Positions 20,905 through 31,947 of a stretch of DNA of 64,000 nt are shown piece by piece (within the stretch, counting starts at the first letter, position 1; every line of letters begins with the position of its first letter). The notes beneath the pieces were generated by a model that was not told the origin of the DNA, searched no databases, and worked only from the letters and a program-made list of their open reading frames with translations. Position numbers and translations under genes: made by a program. Origin of the DNA: Isochrysis galbana (lineage: Eukaryota; Haptophyta; Isochrysidales; Isochrysidaceae); NCBI GenBank assembly GCA_018136815.1, contig CM030937.1, positions 4,978,632 to 5,042,631 of the forward strand. Reading direction: 5' to 3'.

Positions 20905-21100
20905 GCGCCACTTCAGGAGGGGCCAGGGCCAGACCCCAGCCTCATCTGCCCCCTGAGCTGAGCTCCCCCAGGCCCCCTGCAGGCCACCTGGGGACATGAA
21001 GGTGGGTCGCAGGCGCGCGCCTGGGCCCGCGCCGCAGGGAAGAGAGGAGGAAGAGGGACGAGGGAAGAGGGAGGGCAGGGATCTTCGAGACTCTATAAAC
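20905..21100 (+). repeat. Fragment of the GC-rich dispersed module
   Basis: It shares AGGGGCCAGGGCCA, CTGCCCCCTGAGCTG and CGCCGCAGGGAAGAGAGGAG with 31,330-31,480 and 49,225-49,370. Confidence 0.6.
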
Positions 21101-21251
21101 AAGATAGCTCTCGCTACACCCCCAAAACAATAGAAGCGGAGAGGAAGGCACAGTTGATAACCTCTTCGTTCACCCCGAGAGCCGAGAGCACAACCCCAGA
21201 GGCACTAAACATTCTCTATATCTATATACTTAAATAAACTATCGTCGTAGG

Positions 21252-22130
21252 GCGCGGTCAAACAGTGTTTTTTATTAGGGGTGAAAAAATGACCATCTCA
21301 GAATTGAGGAAATTTGAGGATTTTTTCCGGTAGAAAGTTCCCAATAAATACACCCAACTAGCACATATCCGGGGCCCATTAGGACCCGGACCCCCCCTTG
21401 GCCCCCCACAACAAAACGTAATTATCAGTAATCAAAAAAAGACAGAAGACGCTAAACTCGCAAAAGCTTGAAAAGCTCACAACTTCAAGTCGCAAGTCGA
21501 GACCAGGCGCGCTGCGTGCCCGTTTTTGACGACCCATCCGGATGGGGGACCCCACTAGATACCAAATACACAGGTCCCACCCGGATGGTTACGCCAATCG
21601 GCTAGGCCGCGCGCCGAACCCTCGTCGAAATCACCCATCCGCCGAGCCCACCGACACTGAACGTTGAGCCGTCGCCGAGGGAGGCCCGGAGAGCCCAACT
21701 TCGAACCGATGGCGGGCGCGCTGCGTGCCCGTTTACGACGATCCATCCGGATGGGGGAGCTAGCGGAATGAAGAAGGGAGTGTCCTCCGGTTCTAGGGCG
21801 GTCAAACAGTGTTTTTTTATAAGGGGTGAAAAAATGACCATCTCAGAATTGAGGAAATTTGAGGATTTTTTTCGGGAGAAAGTTCCCAATACACCCAACT
21901 AGCACATATCCGGGGGCCATTAGGACCCGGACCCCCCCCTTGGGCCCCCACAACAAAACGTAATCAAAAACTGACAAAAGACGCTAAAATCGCAAAAGCT
22001 TAAAAAGCCCAACTTCGAACCGATGCCGGGCGCGCTACGTGGCCGTTTTCGACGATCCATCCGGATGGGGGACCCCACCAGATACCAAATACGCATATCC
22101 CACCCGGATGGTCACGCCAATCGGAGGGCA
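21252..22130 (-). repeat. Two inverted satellite-tail units
   Basis: Minus strand: two successive copies of satellite monomer plus tail. Each tail ends at GTTTGACCGCCCTA (plus-strand 21,249 and 21,793 regions). Between them is about one monomer (CATCCGCCGAGCCCA...CGAGGGAGGCCCGGAGAGCCC). The head-to-tail doubling suggests unequal exchange or rolling-circle amplification. Confidence 0.7.
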
Positions 22131-23300
22131 GCCTCAACGCGGAGGCTCGTCAGCCACGCGTGGACGGCCGCGTCGGTGAGCTGGTCCTGGTTCTCGATGC
22201 CGAGTTCGAGTGAGGGCAAATCCTGCGAGGGGCGGGTCGGGATGGTCAGGGCGGGGTCTGCGGCAGCCAGGGTAGCCGCGTGCGCGCGCTGTGAGGAGCT
22301 GGGTGGGCTGCGCGGGCCATGATGTCAGAGGGTCAGGGGGTGGTCGGACTGTCGGCAGCCCGACACGGCAGGAAGAAGCGGAGGATGCGCGCCCGACCCG
22401 CCACGTCCCTGTGACGAAGCGTGAGTGCCGCTTCTGCTTTTTGGCCAAGCACGAGCTGGTCAACGCCCACGAGGGGACGAGGGGTGCACAGTTGGTAGGA
22501 GTTGCCTCCATGGGGGTGGCAGCACCCCATGGAAAGTCCTTGTATGGGTGGCGAGGCGGCAGGAGCTGGCGGCAGAGCCTGTGACTAGCTCTGATGATCA
22601 GGGGGGAACAGGCAGTGTTGGGGCAACAGTACTGGCACCAGTGTTTGGCGCCAGTGCCAGTTCCATCTCAACTGGCAACTGGCGCCAGCTCGCCAGTTCT
22701 CAGCAAATAATGAGCGATGTAAAAAAAACAATAAAGGAAACAAAAAATACAAGTAAGGCGCCGCGGGTTGCCAATGGTAAGCCCCTACGTCGCGGACGTA
22801 GGAGGCCGACCAGATTCGAACCGTGAATCCACACGCGACATGATTTCTCAGGTTGGTGTGCTTCATCTCCAGAAATGGGAAAATAACCCTTTACACTGTA
22901 TAATTTACAATTGGTGACCTTTCTCCCCCACCCTCTGCCCTCCAGAGCTGGCGCTAGCTGGCATGACCAGCTCTTCCCACCAAAGATCTGGCGCCAGCTC
23001 GCAGACCACCGATAGCTGTCATCAGCTACTGGCGCCAGTGATAGCTCCAACATCGGTGCAAGCTGGCGCGCTGTTGCCCCAACACTGGGAACAGGGCTTT
23101 GCCTGTTCCCACCCTCTGTGAGGTCAGGGCAAAGGGAGGCGGCGGAAGCATGTCGACGTCGTCGTCGGCAGGGGCGGCAACTTGCGCGCGCTTCGGCTCT
23201 GGTGGCTTCGGGCGGCCCCGTTGGAGCGTCGTGACTGCGGTGGGCTGGGAGGTGGGAGCCCGCGGCGCGCGCTCCATCGCTAAAACTACAACAATAGTTT
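22130..23300 (-). pseudogene. Gag-like ORF relic of the hairpin/MERA family, split by a MITE
   Basis: Minus strand: hairpin AAAACTA-TTGTTG-TAGTTTT (about 23,281-23,300), then an ATG at 23,277. This opens MERAPRAPTSQPTAVTTLQR, a Pro-rich N-terminus, with DDDVDMLPPPP further in. A hAT MITE interrupts the frame. Beyond it, fragments such as VDQLVLGQKAEAALTLRHRD and DQLTDAAVHAWLTSLRVEAA appear in shifted frames. The latter recurs at 43,050-43,105. The protein family is unknown to me. It looks like an element-encoded gag or ORF1 that has decayed. Confidence 0.5.
22613..23087 (-). mobile_element. hAT-type MITE, copy 1 (475 bp, 8-bp TSD)
   Basis: The ends are CAGTGTTGGGGCAACA and its inverse TGTTGCCCCAACACTG. 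The element is flanked on both sides by the perfect 8-bp duplication GGAACAGG (22,605-22,612 and 23,088-23,095). CAGTG termini and 8-bp target duplications are diagnostic of the hAT superfamily. The interior has several ACTGGCGCCAGT-type palindromes and no ORF of note. It shares its interior with 54,383-54,891, which is in the opposite orientation. Confidence 0.93.
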
Positions 23301-23359
23301 TTTTTGAGGGCAGGCCCGGTATGGGCGTGCGGAGTGCGAGTCGCGGCCCGCTCCCACTA

Positions 23360-23520
23360 GGGGTCTGGGCAAAGTTGATGATTGCATGATTGCCCAGCCC
23401 CTGCTAGAGGGCAGGGGCTGAGGTTGATTGTACGGGCCCACCCCGGGGGGTGTCCGCAATGGCAATGGAGTGAGGGGGGCGCGAGGCCCCCATTGACCCC
23501 CACTTATGAAAGTTAAAAAA
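23360..23520 (-). repeat. Element 5' end module upstream of the MERA relic
   Basis: Minus strand: AACTTTCATAAGTGGGGGTC, hairpin GGGGGCCTCGCGCCCCCC and AGCCCCTGCC/GGCAGGGGCT. It is nearly the same as 5,150-5,285. Here it lies ~80 bp upstream of the MERA hairpin and ATG, in the same orientation, so it is the likely 5' end of that element. Confidence 0.6.
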
Positions 23521-23913
23521 AATTCTTGAAGATGCCTACTATCCCCACTTATAAAAGTAGGTTGAGAATAGTTTTGATCGAGAGATTCTCACCTACCGCG
23601 AGGCGATAATATTAAAAGTTTTTTTAGTCGTACGTGCCTTACATTTATTGCGGATCAACCCCAACCCCCTCTGCTCGCTCCCATGATGGCGCTCTTCACG
23701 GATGAATGATGCAAGAAAGCCCCTTCCTTCTCGGCTAGTCGTGCCGAGCGACTCAAACATGGTAATGATCGTTGGCGGTGCCTAGTGCATGGGAGAACTC
23801 TAGCCAGCAAGATTTTCAGCTTGCGTGAATGAGATGAGGGGGATTAGCACTCCTTTCACAATTGGTGGTGGCGTTGCTTGCGGAGGCATGCTTGTATGCG
23901 ACCGATCTGAAGA
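23521..23913. other. No gene; spacer and SDR 3' flank
   Basis: Contains GCGAGGCGATAATATTAAAAG at 23,599-23,618 and a T-run; a near-identical junction word is at 30,671-30,690. The right part is the 3' flank of the SDR gene. Confidence 0.4.
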
Positions 23914-25381
23914 TCATGCAAAGACGGCGGCGATTGCAACCCGTACTACCTGCAGCACGAGCGCGGCCATGACCGCCGTGATACCCAAGCCGGCCGCAGC
24001 GCCAAACCTCACAGCCTTCATGTGCTCTGGTAGCAAGTCGGTACGGAAGGCACGAGTATCCGTCGAGACCTTGGAAAGAAGTGGGGCCCATGAGGGAGCG
24101 CCTTCACCCGAGGGAACCGTCATCGCACAAAGAGTAGTGCGAGCAGCATTCGGGTAGTCAAGAGCCTCGATGCAGAGAGATGCAACCGCGTCGTACGTGA
24201 TGGAGGAAACCTATGCGTCAGAGACATGAGGATGCGTTGGCGGGGCACATTGCAAACACAGCTTTGGGCATGTATATGGAAGCTCTCAGCGCGGCGCCTC
24301 GCCCTCGTTGCGCCATTTTCGCCACAACTAAAGCGTGCCTCATCGACCAAATCCTGCAGCAGGTCGAATCTTCACGTTTGGACCACCGCCAAGTTCTCCT
24401 TCTGCGGCGCCGCACCTTCAAATCGCCGCCGTTGTCTGCCAACACAAGAGAGTTCGGCTCCAGCGTCTCGACACGACCCATCACGCCGGGACGGACCTGC
24501 CGACGAGGGAATCCTGGGCTGATCGGGAGAAATCCCAACCAGAATCTACCTGCCTGCCCGGGGCTGCGAAGTAGCGCACAATCGTGTAGTCAACATCCTT
24601 GCATGCCCGAAGCAGCTGCTCGCCCTCGTAGTTCCAAGCTTTGGCCAATGAACCGAGACCATTGATGAGAATGGAAAAGATGGACCACGGATCCTCCCCC
24701 TTGCCTGAGGTCGCGAGGAATCGATACGCGACATGTAGAAGCTCTTCTGCTGCGCCGCGTTGCGGACATCCAGGCAGGAGGCGCACCGGTCACGCGGACA
24801 ATCCTGCGGCAAGTGCCAGATGCGATAGCCGCATCGATGATGTTCTGAACGCCTACAAAATTGATCTGCTTCGAGTGCGTGGGCTCGTCCGATGGATCCC
24901 GCCAAATATCAGATATCTTGCGCATACGCCGCGCCTGATCCCGGTTGGGCCGGACATCAGCGGGTGCACAGCGGGCAGGGGCGGGGACGGTCCAGTTCCG
25001 CCACTAGCCAGCGAGGCTATCCGGAAAGCTGCAGGATGAGCGCGCGCAGCTCACCCCGTGCAGTGCGAGGCATGCGGAACATCCTCGCAAGAGTTCGTTG
25101 AGCGAGGCGGGATCTGTCACGTCGCCCTTCACCAGTGTGACGCCCGGCATCGCCTCGAGCCATGCAGCGACCTGCGGCTTGCTCGCAGCCACGGCCCCGC
25201 TTGCCTCTGCTGCAGCCGAAGGAGGCTGGCGGAGGAGAACGCGGACAGGCACGTTGTTCGCGACGAGCTGTTCAACGGCGCGACGGCCCAGCTTCCCCGT
25301 CCCGCCAGTCACGGCCACCGGTGCCACAGCTCCGGCCATGCAAGGCAGGCAGAAGAGAGGGAAGAGCGCCACCGCCCCCAT
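23914..25381 (-). CDS. Atypical short-chain dehydrogenase (NmrA-like NAD(P)-binding protein)
   Basis: Five exons, all with GT-AG borders and summing to 348 codons in one frame: 25,381-25,055; 25,003-24,787; 24,704-24,580; 24,496-24,416; 24,210-23,914. The nucleotide-binding motif TGGTGKLG is at residues 25-32. Later blocks are typical of the extended/atypical SDR group: INFVGVQNIIDAA, RIVRVTGKGEDPWSIFS, AKAWNYEGEQLLR, DYTIVRPGVMG and YDAVASLCIEALDYP. The N-terminus (MGAVALFPLFCLPCMAGAVA) is hydrophobic, like a signal peptide. A second hydrophobic segment (AAAGLGITAVMAALVLQVVRV) ends the protein, so it is probably membrane-bound in the secretory path or plastid envelope. The catalytic YxxxK is not evident, as in many NmrA/NAD-binding-10 members, so a redox or regulatory role stays open. 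The 51-nt first intron is the least certain. A GA-rich leader precedes the ATG. Confidence 0.82.
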
Positions 25382-26123
25382 GCCAGCGCGCGCGCTCGCT
25401 CTCTCCCTCCCCACGTCTTTCCTCTCTCCCTCCTCCTCTCTTTCTCTCTCCCTCCCCCTCTCCCCCCCCCGTCTCTCTCCCATTCTCGTCTCGCTCTCTC
25501 TCTCACCACTCGCTTCTAGCTCTCTCTCAAACAACCTCTGCTCTCTCACCGCTCTACTCTCTTCCTCTCTCTCTCATCCTTTCCTCCCGTATTCCTACCC
25601 CGTACTCTCCTCCTACGAAGAGAGAGTACTCCACTCTCCTCCTCATCGTCTCCGCCTTTCTCCTCCCCCCCCCCCCAAGGGCCCCCCGTCCATCCGGCGT
25701 GGTTCTCATCATCATCGTGCCTCACCAGTAGAGTAGTAGTATTCTCTTTTAAAAGTCTTCCCCTTCTGCCGTACTGCGTACTGCCGTACTTCTACAAGGC
25801 GGAGGTCCAGTTTTCCAGTTTCCCGTCGAATCGGGAGGGGGGGGGGGGGACACTCGCGCCAATCTCGCCGCGCCATGTGCGTATGTGCTTATGTGCCCTA
25901 GATGGGAAATACAGTGCTGGGGCCTGCAAATACAGCCAAATACATATGTATTTGGCAGATGAAGATGAAGATGAGAGATGACAGATCAGATGACCGATGA
26001 CGGTCGACGGCGGGAAGCGGAAGCACATCAACTCAGCTTATTATTTGTATTTGCGTCTCGCAACAACCACAATAAGTGAAACGAAAAACGTGCCTAGCAC
26101 TCATTGCTCATTGATAATAATAA
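25382..26123. other. SDR leader (CT-rich on + strand), then no gene
   Basis: 25,382-25,560 is a dense CT tract, which is the GA-rich leader of the SDR gene on its own strand. GGAGTACTCT lies upstream on the minus strand near 25,615-25,635. From 25,740 to 26,123 I see nothing recognisable. Confidence 0.45.
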
Positions 26124-26640
26124 AACATCTGAAGATTCGGGCTACTCACGCTAGCTATATAGGTCCACGTACTCACGGTACTCACTTACGACATCGTCTA
26201 TACCCCAGTTTACTCACTCCCTTACACCACCCCCTTCATTCCTTTGTCTTTGGTATCGGGGGGGGGGGCCGCGTGCACTACAACGGGCCAAGTGCAGGGG
26301 GTGGGCTGCTGGGGCAGACCTGCTGATGTGGTGTTCCTGTGGCAAAACAAACGTAAACGCCTGTTGCATGTGACACTTCGTGCCCCTGAGTGAGAGGTCT
26401 CGGCCCCCTCTTCTCGCGTCTTTTTCAAGTATCTCCGCGTTTTCGCGGCATTCGTGTGTCGCTCGGGGTGTCTGCCTGTAAACATACCGTAAACAGGCGT
26501 GAGTTTTACCTTTCCTTGGGTCAGATCGCGTCGTTTTTTGTCGTTCTTTTCTCGCGGTTCTCTTCGTTCTCTTACGGGCGTGCGATGCCTGCGCGCGCCA
26601 TGGCACCCCTCTGAGGGGACCCTCGGGTCCCCGGGAAAAA
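26124..26640 (+). repeat. Full-length copy of repeat R
   Basis: It joins the 5' module of 2,481 (AACATCTGAAGATTCGGG...) and the distal part of 4,528-4,960 without a break, so it defines the repeat as about 500 bp. The palindrome-like GAGGGGACCCTCGGGTCCCC marks its right end. Confidence 0.75.
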
Positions 26641-26699
26641 GTTGATATGCGCACGCGCTACTAATAACATTAACTATCACCTGGCCCTCTTTTGACGCC

Positions 26700-27733
26700 T
26701 CACTCGGCGACGGCTCAACGTCCAATGGGCTCAGCGGATGGCTGAATTCGACGGGTTTCGGCGTGCGGCCTGCCCGATTGGCGTGATTGTGTGGGTGGCC
26801 CCTGTGTATTTGGTGTCTGGCGGGGCCCCCCATCATCCAGGTGGATCGTCGAAATCGGGCACGCAGCGCGCCCGGAATCAGTTCGAAAATGGGCTCTCCG
26901 GGCCTCACTCGGCGACGGCTCAACGTCCAATGGGCTCAGCGGATGGCTGATTTCGACGAGGTTTCGGCGCGCGTCCCGCCCGATTGGCGTGACTGTGTGG
27001 GTGGCCCCTGTGTATTATTTGGTGTCTGGCGGGCCCCCCACATGAATGGATCGTCGAAATCGGGTACGCAGCGCGCCCGGAATCAGTTCGAAGTTGGGCT
27101 CTCCGGCTCTCCGGGCCTTTCTCGGAGACGTTGGACGTTCAATGGGCTCAGCGGATGGCTGGTTTCGACGAGGTTTCGGCGCGCGGCCTGCCCGATTGGC
27201 GTGACGGTGCGGGTGGCCCCTGTGTATTTGGTGTCTGACGCCCCCCCCCATCTTGATGGATCGTCAAAAACGGGCATGCACCGCGCCCGGTCTCGATTTG
27301 AAGTTGGGCTCTCCGGGCCTCACTCGGAGACGTTGGACGCTCAGCGGATGGCTGATTTCTGATTTCGACGAGGTTTCGGCGCCCGGCCTGCCCGATTGGC
27401 GTGACTGTGCGGGTGGCCCCAGTGTATTTGGTGTCTGGCGGGGCCCCCCATCCAGGTGGATCGTCGAAAACGGGCATGCACCGCGCCCGGTCTCGATTTG
27501 AAGTTGAGCTCTTTAAGCACTTTCCGACTTTAGCGTCTTTCGTCAATATTTGCTCACGTTTTGTTGTGGGGGGTGGGGGCCCAAGGGGAAGGTCTGGGTC
27601 CCAATGGGGCCCGGATATGTGTTAGCTGGGTGTATAGGGACCTTTCTACCGAAAAGAATCCTGAAATTTCCTTAACCGTGAGATGGTCATTTTTTCACCC
27701 CTAATAAAAAACCCTGTTTGACCGCCCTAGCTT
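26700..27733 (+). repeat. ~205-bp satellite array ending in a conserved tail
   Basis: Four to five head-to-tail monomers (marker TTTCGGCG near 26,757, 26,963, 27,170 and 27,375) each contain AATGGGCTCAGCGGATGGCT, GGTGGCCCCTGTGTATTTGG, GGATCGTCGAAA and CGGAATCAGTTCGAA-like words. The last monomer passes into the tail that ends CCCTGTTTGACCGCCCTAG, as at 7.1-7.4 kb. Frames stay open across it only because the period is near a multiple of three in places; they are not genes. Confidence 0.8.
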
Positions 27734-28135
27734 AGGGTGCTCTCCGTAGGAGATTGACGATGGTTGTGAAGTGCCCTTGCCCATGTTGGGTGCACTGATG
27801 GTAGAGGTTTCTACCATGGGGAGGGCAGCTGAGCTGCCCTCCCACATGAGGTGCTCTTGGGGTGGGAGGGTTTCCCACTGTCCACTGTTGGAGGGGGTCT
27901 CCAAGACCCCCTGCATGCTACGCAGAGCCATGGTGGCAAAACCTGTTCGGTGCCAGTGCTCGCCGACCCGCGCGCTTGCGCGGGTGTGGTTTGGATGGGC
28001 TGGATGGGCTTTGAGAGGGCTTTCTGACGAGCCGCCTCGGGCGGCATGGGGCGTCCCAGGTGGGGCGCGGTGACGAGGGTCGCCTAGGGCTCGGGAGCGG
28101 TCGCGGCACGCTCCATAGGTGAAACTATAACAATA
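27734..28135 (-). pseudogene. MERA-family relic
   Basis: Minus strand: near-hairpin AGTAT-TGTT-ATAGTTT, then an ATG at 28,109 and MERAATAPEP, a stop codon, and continuing homology to 14,439-14,667 (SSESPL/ARQKALSKP region). It extends ~170 bp further than that copy. The internal stop shows decay. Confidence 0.55.
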
Positions 28136-28184
28136 CTTTTTTAGAATGTAGTATACTGTATGCAAGAGCTAGTTGCTAGATGCA

Positions 28185-28185
<1 letters not shown>

Positions 28186-28247
<62 letters not shown>
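28186..28247 (+). repeat. (GA)n microsatellite
   Basis: About 31 GA units. A second, much longer tract follows at 28,489. Confidence 0.95.
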
Positions 28248-28257
<10 letters not shown>

Positions 28258-28485
28258 GAGGGATATGTACGGGTGTATGTAGGGAAGCGGGGAGAGGAGA
28301 GGAAATGAAGAGTGACAATAGTAAAGACTGGTTTCGCCGTCTTGGAGCCGTGGAGCCGGGGTCACAGCGTCACAGCGCGCAGCGGAACATCAGAGAAAAA
28401 AATCACAGCGCACCAGCGGCTCCCTGTGAATGAAACCTTGAGCGAGGCGGCGGCGCTCGCACACGGACGCCCCTCGCGTGGACTG

Positions 28486-28738
<253 letters not shown>

Positions 28739-28762
28739 GCAAGGGACACGGGGAGAGGGCGG

Positions 28763-30182
28763 ATGTCTCCGCTGCCCTCGCTCGACCTACGCGGCGTCGC
28801 CAGCTGGATCCTCTCGGCCGAGTGCCGATCGGTCTGCGTGCTGACGGGTGCAGGCGTCTCTTGCGCTGCTGGCATCCCTGACTTCCGCTCGCCTGGTGGC
28901 ATGTACGCGACGCTGCGGCCAGAGCTGATCACCGCCACACGGAGCCAGCGTGCGGCTATGGCGGCCGAGCCTGTGCGCGTCGTCGAGCGCGGCATGTTCC
29001 TCGCCAATCCATTCCCCTACCTCGAGGTACGCCGCCCCTTCATCCTCGGCACGCAGCAGCAACAGTGGCGCGCCACGATCTCGCACCGCTTCTTCGAGCT
29101 GCTTCACACCAAGATCGGCAAACTATCCAGGCTGTACACCCAGAATATTGATGGTCTTGACTTTCAGACGACCATTCCGCCCGAGCTCATCGTGCCTGTG
29201 CATGGGTCAATGGGTAATGTCGCATGTGAGGTGCGTGCTGATGGGCTTGCAACACCAATGCAAGGCTGGCTGCGATGACTGCCTCACCAACGGCCCATTG
29301 CAGTCCTGCGGCGCCAACATGCACTTGGACGACTTCTGCGACGCGGTCCGAAAAAACATCAAGGACATCTACAATATGGATCCCCATGCACCAAAAGAAT
29401 CCAAGAATATTCTGTGCTCTTCATGCGGCAGGTGATCCGACCCACTGCGACAGCTCGGCTGTGCTTCTCAAAGTGCGCTTGTTCGTCATTCAGACGGCGA
29501 TGCTGCGCTCGGTTGAGCGCGTCCTGCACTTAACTGGGTTTGACGTGCGTTTGGGGCACTGCATGCATCCTCGCCCATCGTGTTTTTAGGGCTCACATCA
29601 TGCTTTCCCTCCCAGGCCGACGGTCAAACCGACCACCGTGCTCTTTGGGTCGTCGCTTCCTGAACGCTTCTTTGAATGCGCGCAGACAGATCTTCCGACC
29701 GCAGACCTCCTCATCATCGCCGGGACGTCGCTTGTAGTCTCACCGGTACGTCTCTGAGTGCGCATTCAATCGGTCGGCATTAGGGTAGAGTGAAATCAAC
29801 AATCATTGGACATCGTGCACGAGCTTGTCTAACATCAGTCTTAACGGTTCTGCCCATTTCTCCCATGCTTTACTTGTGCTCGATCTAGCTCTCTCACCTT
29901 TCATGATCACCCATGTTTGCTTCGAAGGCAAACTCGCTTGCCTACCGTGTGCCGCACTCCACCATCCGATTAGTAATCAATAAGGAAGAGGTCGGCCACG
30001 AGCTCGGCATCGAATATGACTCGGCAGCCGAACGCGATGTCTTCGGTCAAGGCGAATGCGATGAGGTCTTCCTTGAGCTCGCTCGGATGCTGGGGTGGTT
30101 GCCAGATCTGGCCGCCATGAAGGACTTGTTGCCTCAGGCGAGCAAGCAGGCGCTAGAGCAAAAATTGGAGGGGGCCATGTAG
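28763..30182 (+). CDS. Sirtuin (Sir2-family NAD-dependent protein deacylase)
   Basis: Four exons totalling 339 residues in one frame: 28,763-29,230; 29,265-29,431; 29,616-29,745; 29,928-30,182. Sirtuins remove acyl groups from lysine using NAD. Visible motifs are GAGVS (29-33), GIPDFRSPGG (37-46), YTQNIDGLD (125-133) and the catalytic histidine in VHGSM (His147). A zinc site follows with CEAGCDDC and, later, CSSCG. GTSLVVSP and LVIN are the NAD-binding blocks near the C-terminus. The order and the FGSSLPERFF block fit the SIRT2/SIRT3 class. The first intron is only 34 nt. For the last exon the AG at 29,926-29,927 is used, which gives SPANSLAY. Homologues usually have PFAS there, and those residues are encoded just upstream (TTTGCTTCG), where no AG is available. 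The ATG at 28,763 follows a long GA tract. Confidence 0.9.
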
Positions 30183-30700
30183 TTCATTAGGAATACACAG
30201 TGAGGACTTAGTCTTGCCTCCCTATCAATTTTGGCCGGAAGCGGTGTCCTTAAGCGTAGCCCATAATTTTACAGACAGCGGTAATAGAATTGCGGCCGTC
30301 CATCCTACTCGCAGCCCGGCTTGCTAGCTGTCGCTTCGAGCACACGCTTCTCCTCGCACCCTAGTTGGCACCGACGTCAAAAGTGCATATGGGACACGAA
30401 TAGGAATACGACGCACAGCAACGACGGAAATCCACAACGCACCTAGGATAAACAAGTCACTCAGCAGCACAGGAGGAAGACGAGAACATACTGCTAAGGA
30501 CAAATGCACAAATGCACTCCGCCCAGCTCAAAACCTCAAAACCCCCACATGACACCTGACACATGACCCGAGCCCCTAAGTAGAACACGTGGGGAGTTGC
30601 CGCAAGGCGGGAAATGAGGGTGAGGAAGGGGAAGGGGCGTGGCTACGAAAGTGTAACCCAGTGCCACGTGCGAGGCGAGAATATTAAAAGGATTTTTTGT
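30183..30700. other. No gene; sirtuin 3' flank and junction word
   Basis: Contains GCGAGGCGAGAATATTAAAAG at 30,671-30,690, as near 23,600. Otherwise unremarkable. Confidence 0.4.
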
Positions 30701-30800
30701 TTTGTTTGTCTACATGACATAGCACATAGCTGAGATAGGCCTGCCCCAGCCCGCAGCCCGCCCCCCCCGCCTGGCCCGTCGCAGTGCACGCGGGCCCACC
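30701..30800 (-). repeat. Inverted fragment of repeat R
   Basis: GGCCTGCCCCAGCCC, GGCCCGTCGCAGTGCACG and CGGGCCCAC are the inverse of the CGTGCACTACGACGGGCC to GGGGCAGACCTG part of repeat R. Confidence 0.5.
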
Positions 30801-31014
30801 CCCCTTAGGGGGGGTAGTGGGTGCGGGGGTGAGAGTGTGGGGTTTAGGCGATGGCGAGCGCGATACCGGAGTGGTGTGAGTCACTAGAAGCGTAGCGCGT
30901 AGCGGACACCTTCAAGCTTATTCAAGAATTTTTTTAGTTCATTGTCGTCGGTGGTCTCGAAGACGAAGATCGGGCGGAATTCATTGAGGTCTATACTTTT
31001 TTCGGACACTAATC

Positions 31015-31850
31015 TTATGACTTATGATTGGTCGCCATGGAGGGGGGCCTCGCGCCCCCCCCACTCTCTCGACTCCCCTCATGGGGGGCGAGAACCATCC
31101 ACCCCCCTGCGCTGCCTCTTGGCTCTTGGCATGCAGGGGGGACTCACTCTCACTCAGACTGCTCAGACTCTACCAGAGAGCTGGGCACAGATCGCACGCC
31201 CTGGCCCGCGCTGGCCAGCTTGTCGCTCTGACCAACCCCTCCTCCCCCTACCTAGGCCCCCCTGATCAGGACCCCCCAGCCAGCTCCAGTCGACCGGCAG
31301 GGGCGCGAGAGCCAGCGAGGGAGAGGCAGGAGGGGCCAGGGCCATGCCCCAGCCTCACCTGCCCCCTGAGCTGTGCTCCCAGGTCCTAGGCCCCCTGTAG
31401 GCCTCCAAGGGACTTGAGGACCTGAAGAGGGGCCGCAAGGGCGCGCCATGGCCAGAGCCGCAGGGAAGAGAGGAGGAAGAGGGAAGAGAGAGGGGAGGGG
31501 AGAGTGGCAGCTCTCCCCTCCGGCGTTAACATGTCTTCTCGCCCTATTTATATTTAGGTAAGAGAAGACGGGGGCGCCAGAGCCAAGAGTCTTGCCAAGA
31601 GGGAAGGGCCGCGGCTCGCCGCGGCCACTCGCCTCGGCGAGGAGTGATTAGCGCTTCTGGGCTCCCTTTCACGAGTGCCCCCCCCCCTGCGTTGTTTTTA
31701 CCCGAAAGGGGTTTTCCCCCAGCGTGGACTCGAGGAGAGGACGTGCTGGGGTGCGCGGGGTCGGTGCGTGCACTGGGGGGAGGACAAATATCGAGGGGAG
31801 GGGGCAGTGCCCCCTCCCCCCGGTAGCACTCGGACACCTGGCTCGTCAGG
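31015..31850 (+). repeat. Element 5' end, GC-rich body and distal module
   Basis: It starts ACTTATGATTGGTCGCCATGG and the hairpin GGGGGGCCTCGCGCCCCCC. The GC-rich body, ACCCGAAAGGGGTTTTCCCC and finally CACCTGGCTCGTCAGG follow. It is collinear with 48,927-49,680 up to GGGGAGGGGGCA, where the 49-kb copy passes instead into the hairpin and MERA-type ORF. This copy therefore shows the module without the ORF. Confidence 0.7.
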
Positions 31851-31917
31851 CATGGCGAGATGTGCAAGAAAATAAAACTACAAACTACTCATGGTCCTCT
31901 TTCGACGGAGCGCAACC

Positions 31918-31929
31918 TACTCTGGAGTA
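31918..31929 (+). promoter_or_regulatory. Motif TACTCTGGAGTA
   Basis: 11 of 12 matches to TACTCTAGAGTA, followed by CTCTACTTTAGAGAGGAG. It lies 19 bp before an in-frame ATG (31,948) and 155 bp before the ATG at 32,084 of the F-box-like gene. Confidence 0.45.
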
Positions 31930-31947
31930 CTCTACTTTAGAGAGGAG

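Noticed and set aside
26214-27546. Several overlapping frames over repeat R and the satellite
   Set aside because: They change frame between monomers, and the same DNA is non-coding in the other copies.
27640-27733. Helitron 3' end for the satellite tail (ends CCCTAG)
   Set aside because: No short hairpin precedes the end, the following base is not T, and one copy ends CCCTACG, so the CTRR resemblance is probably chance.
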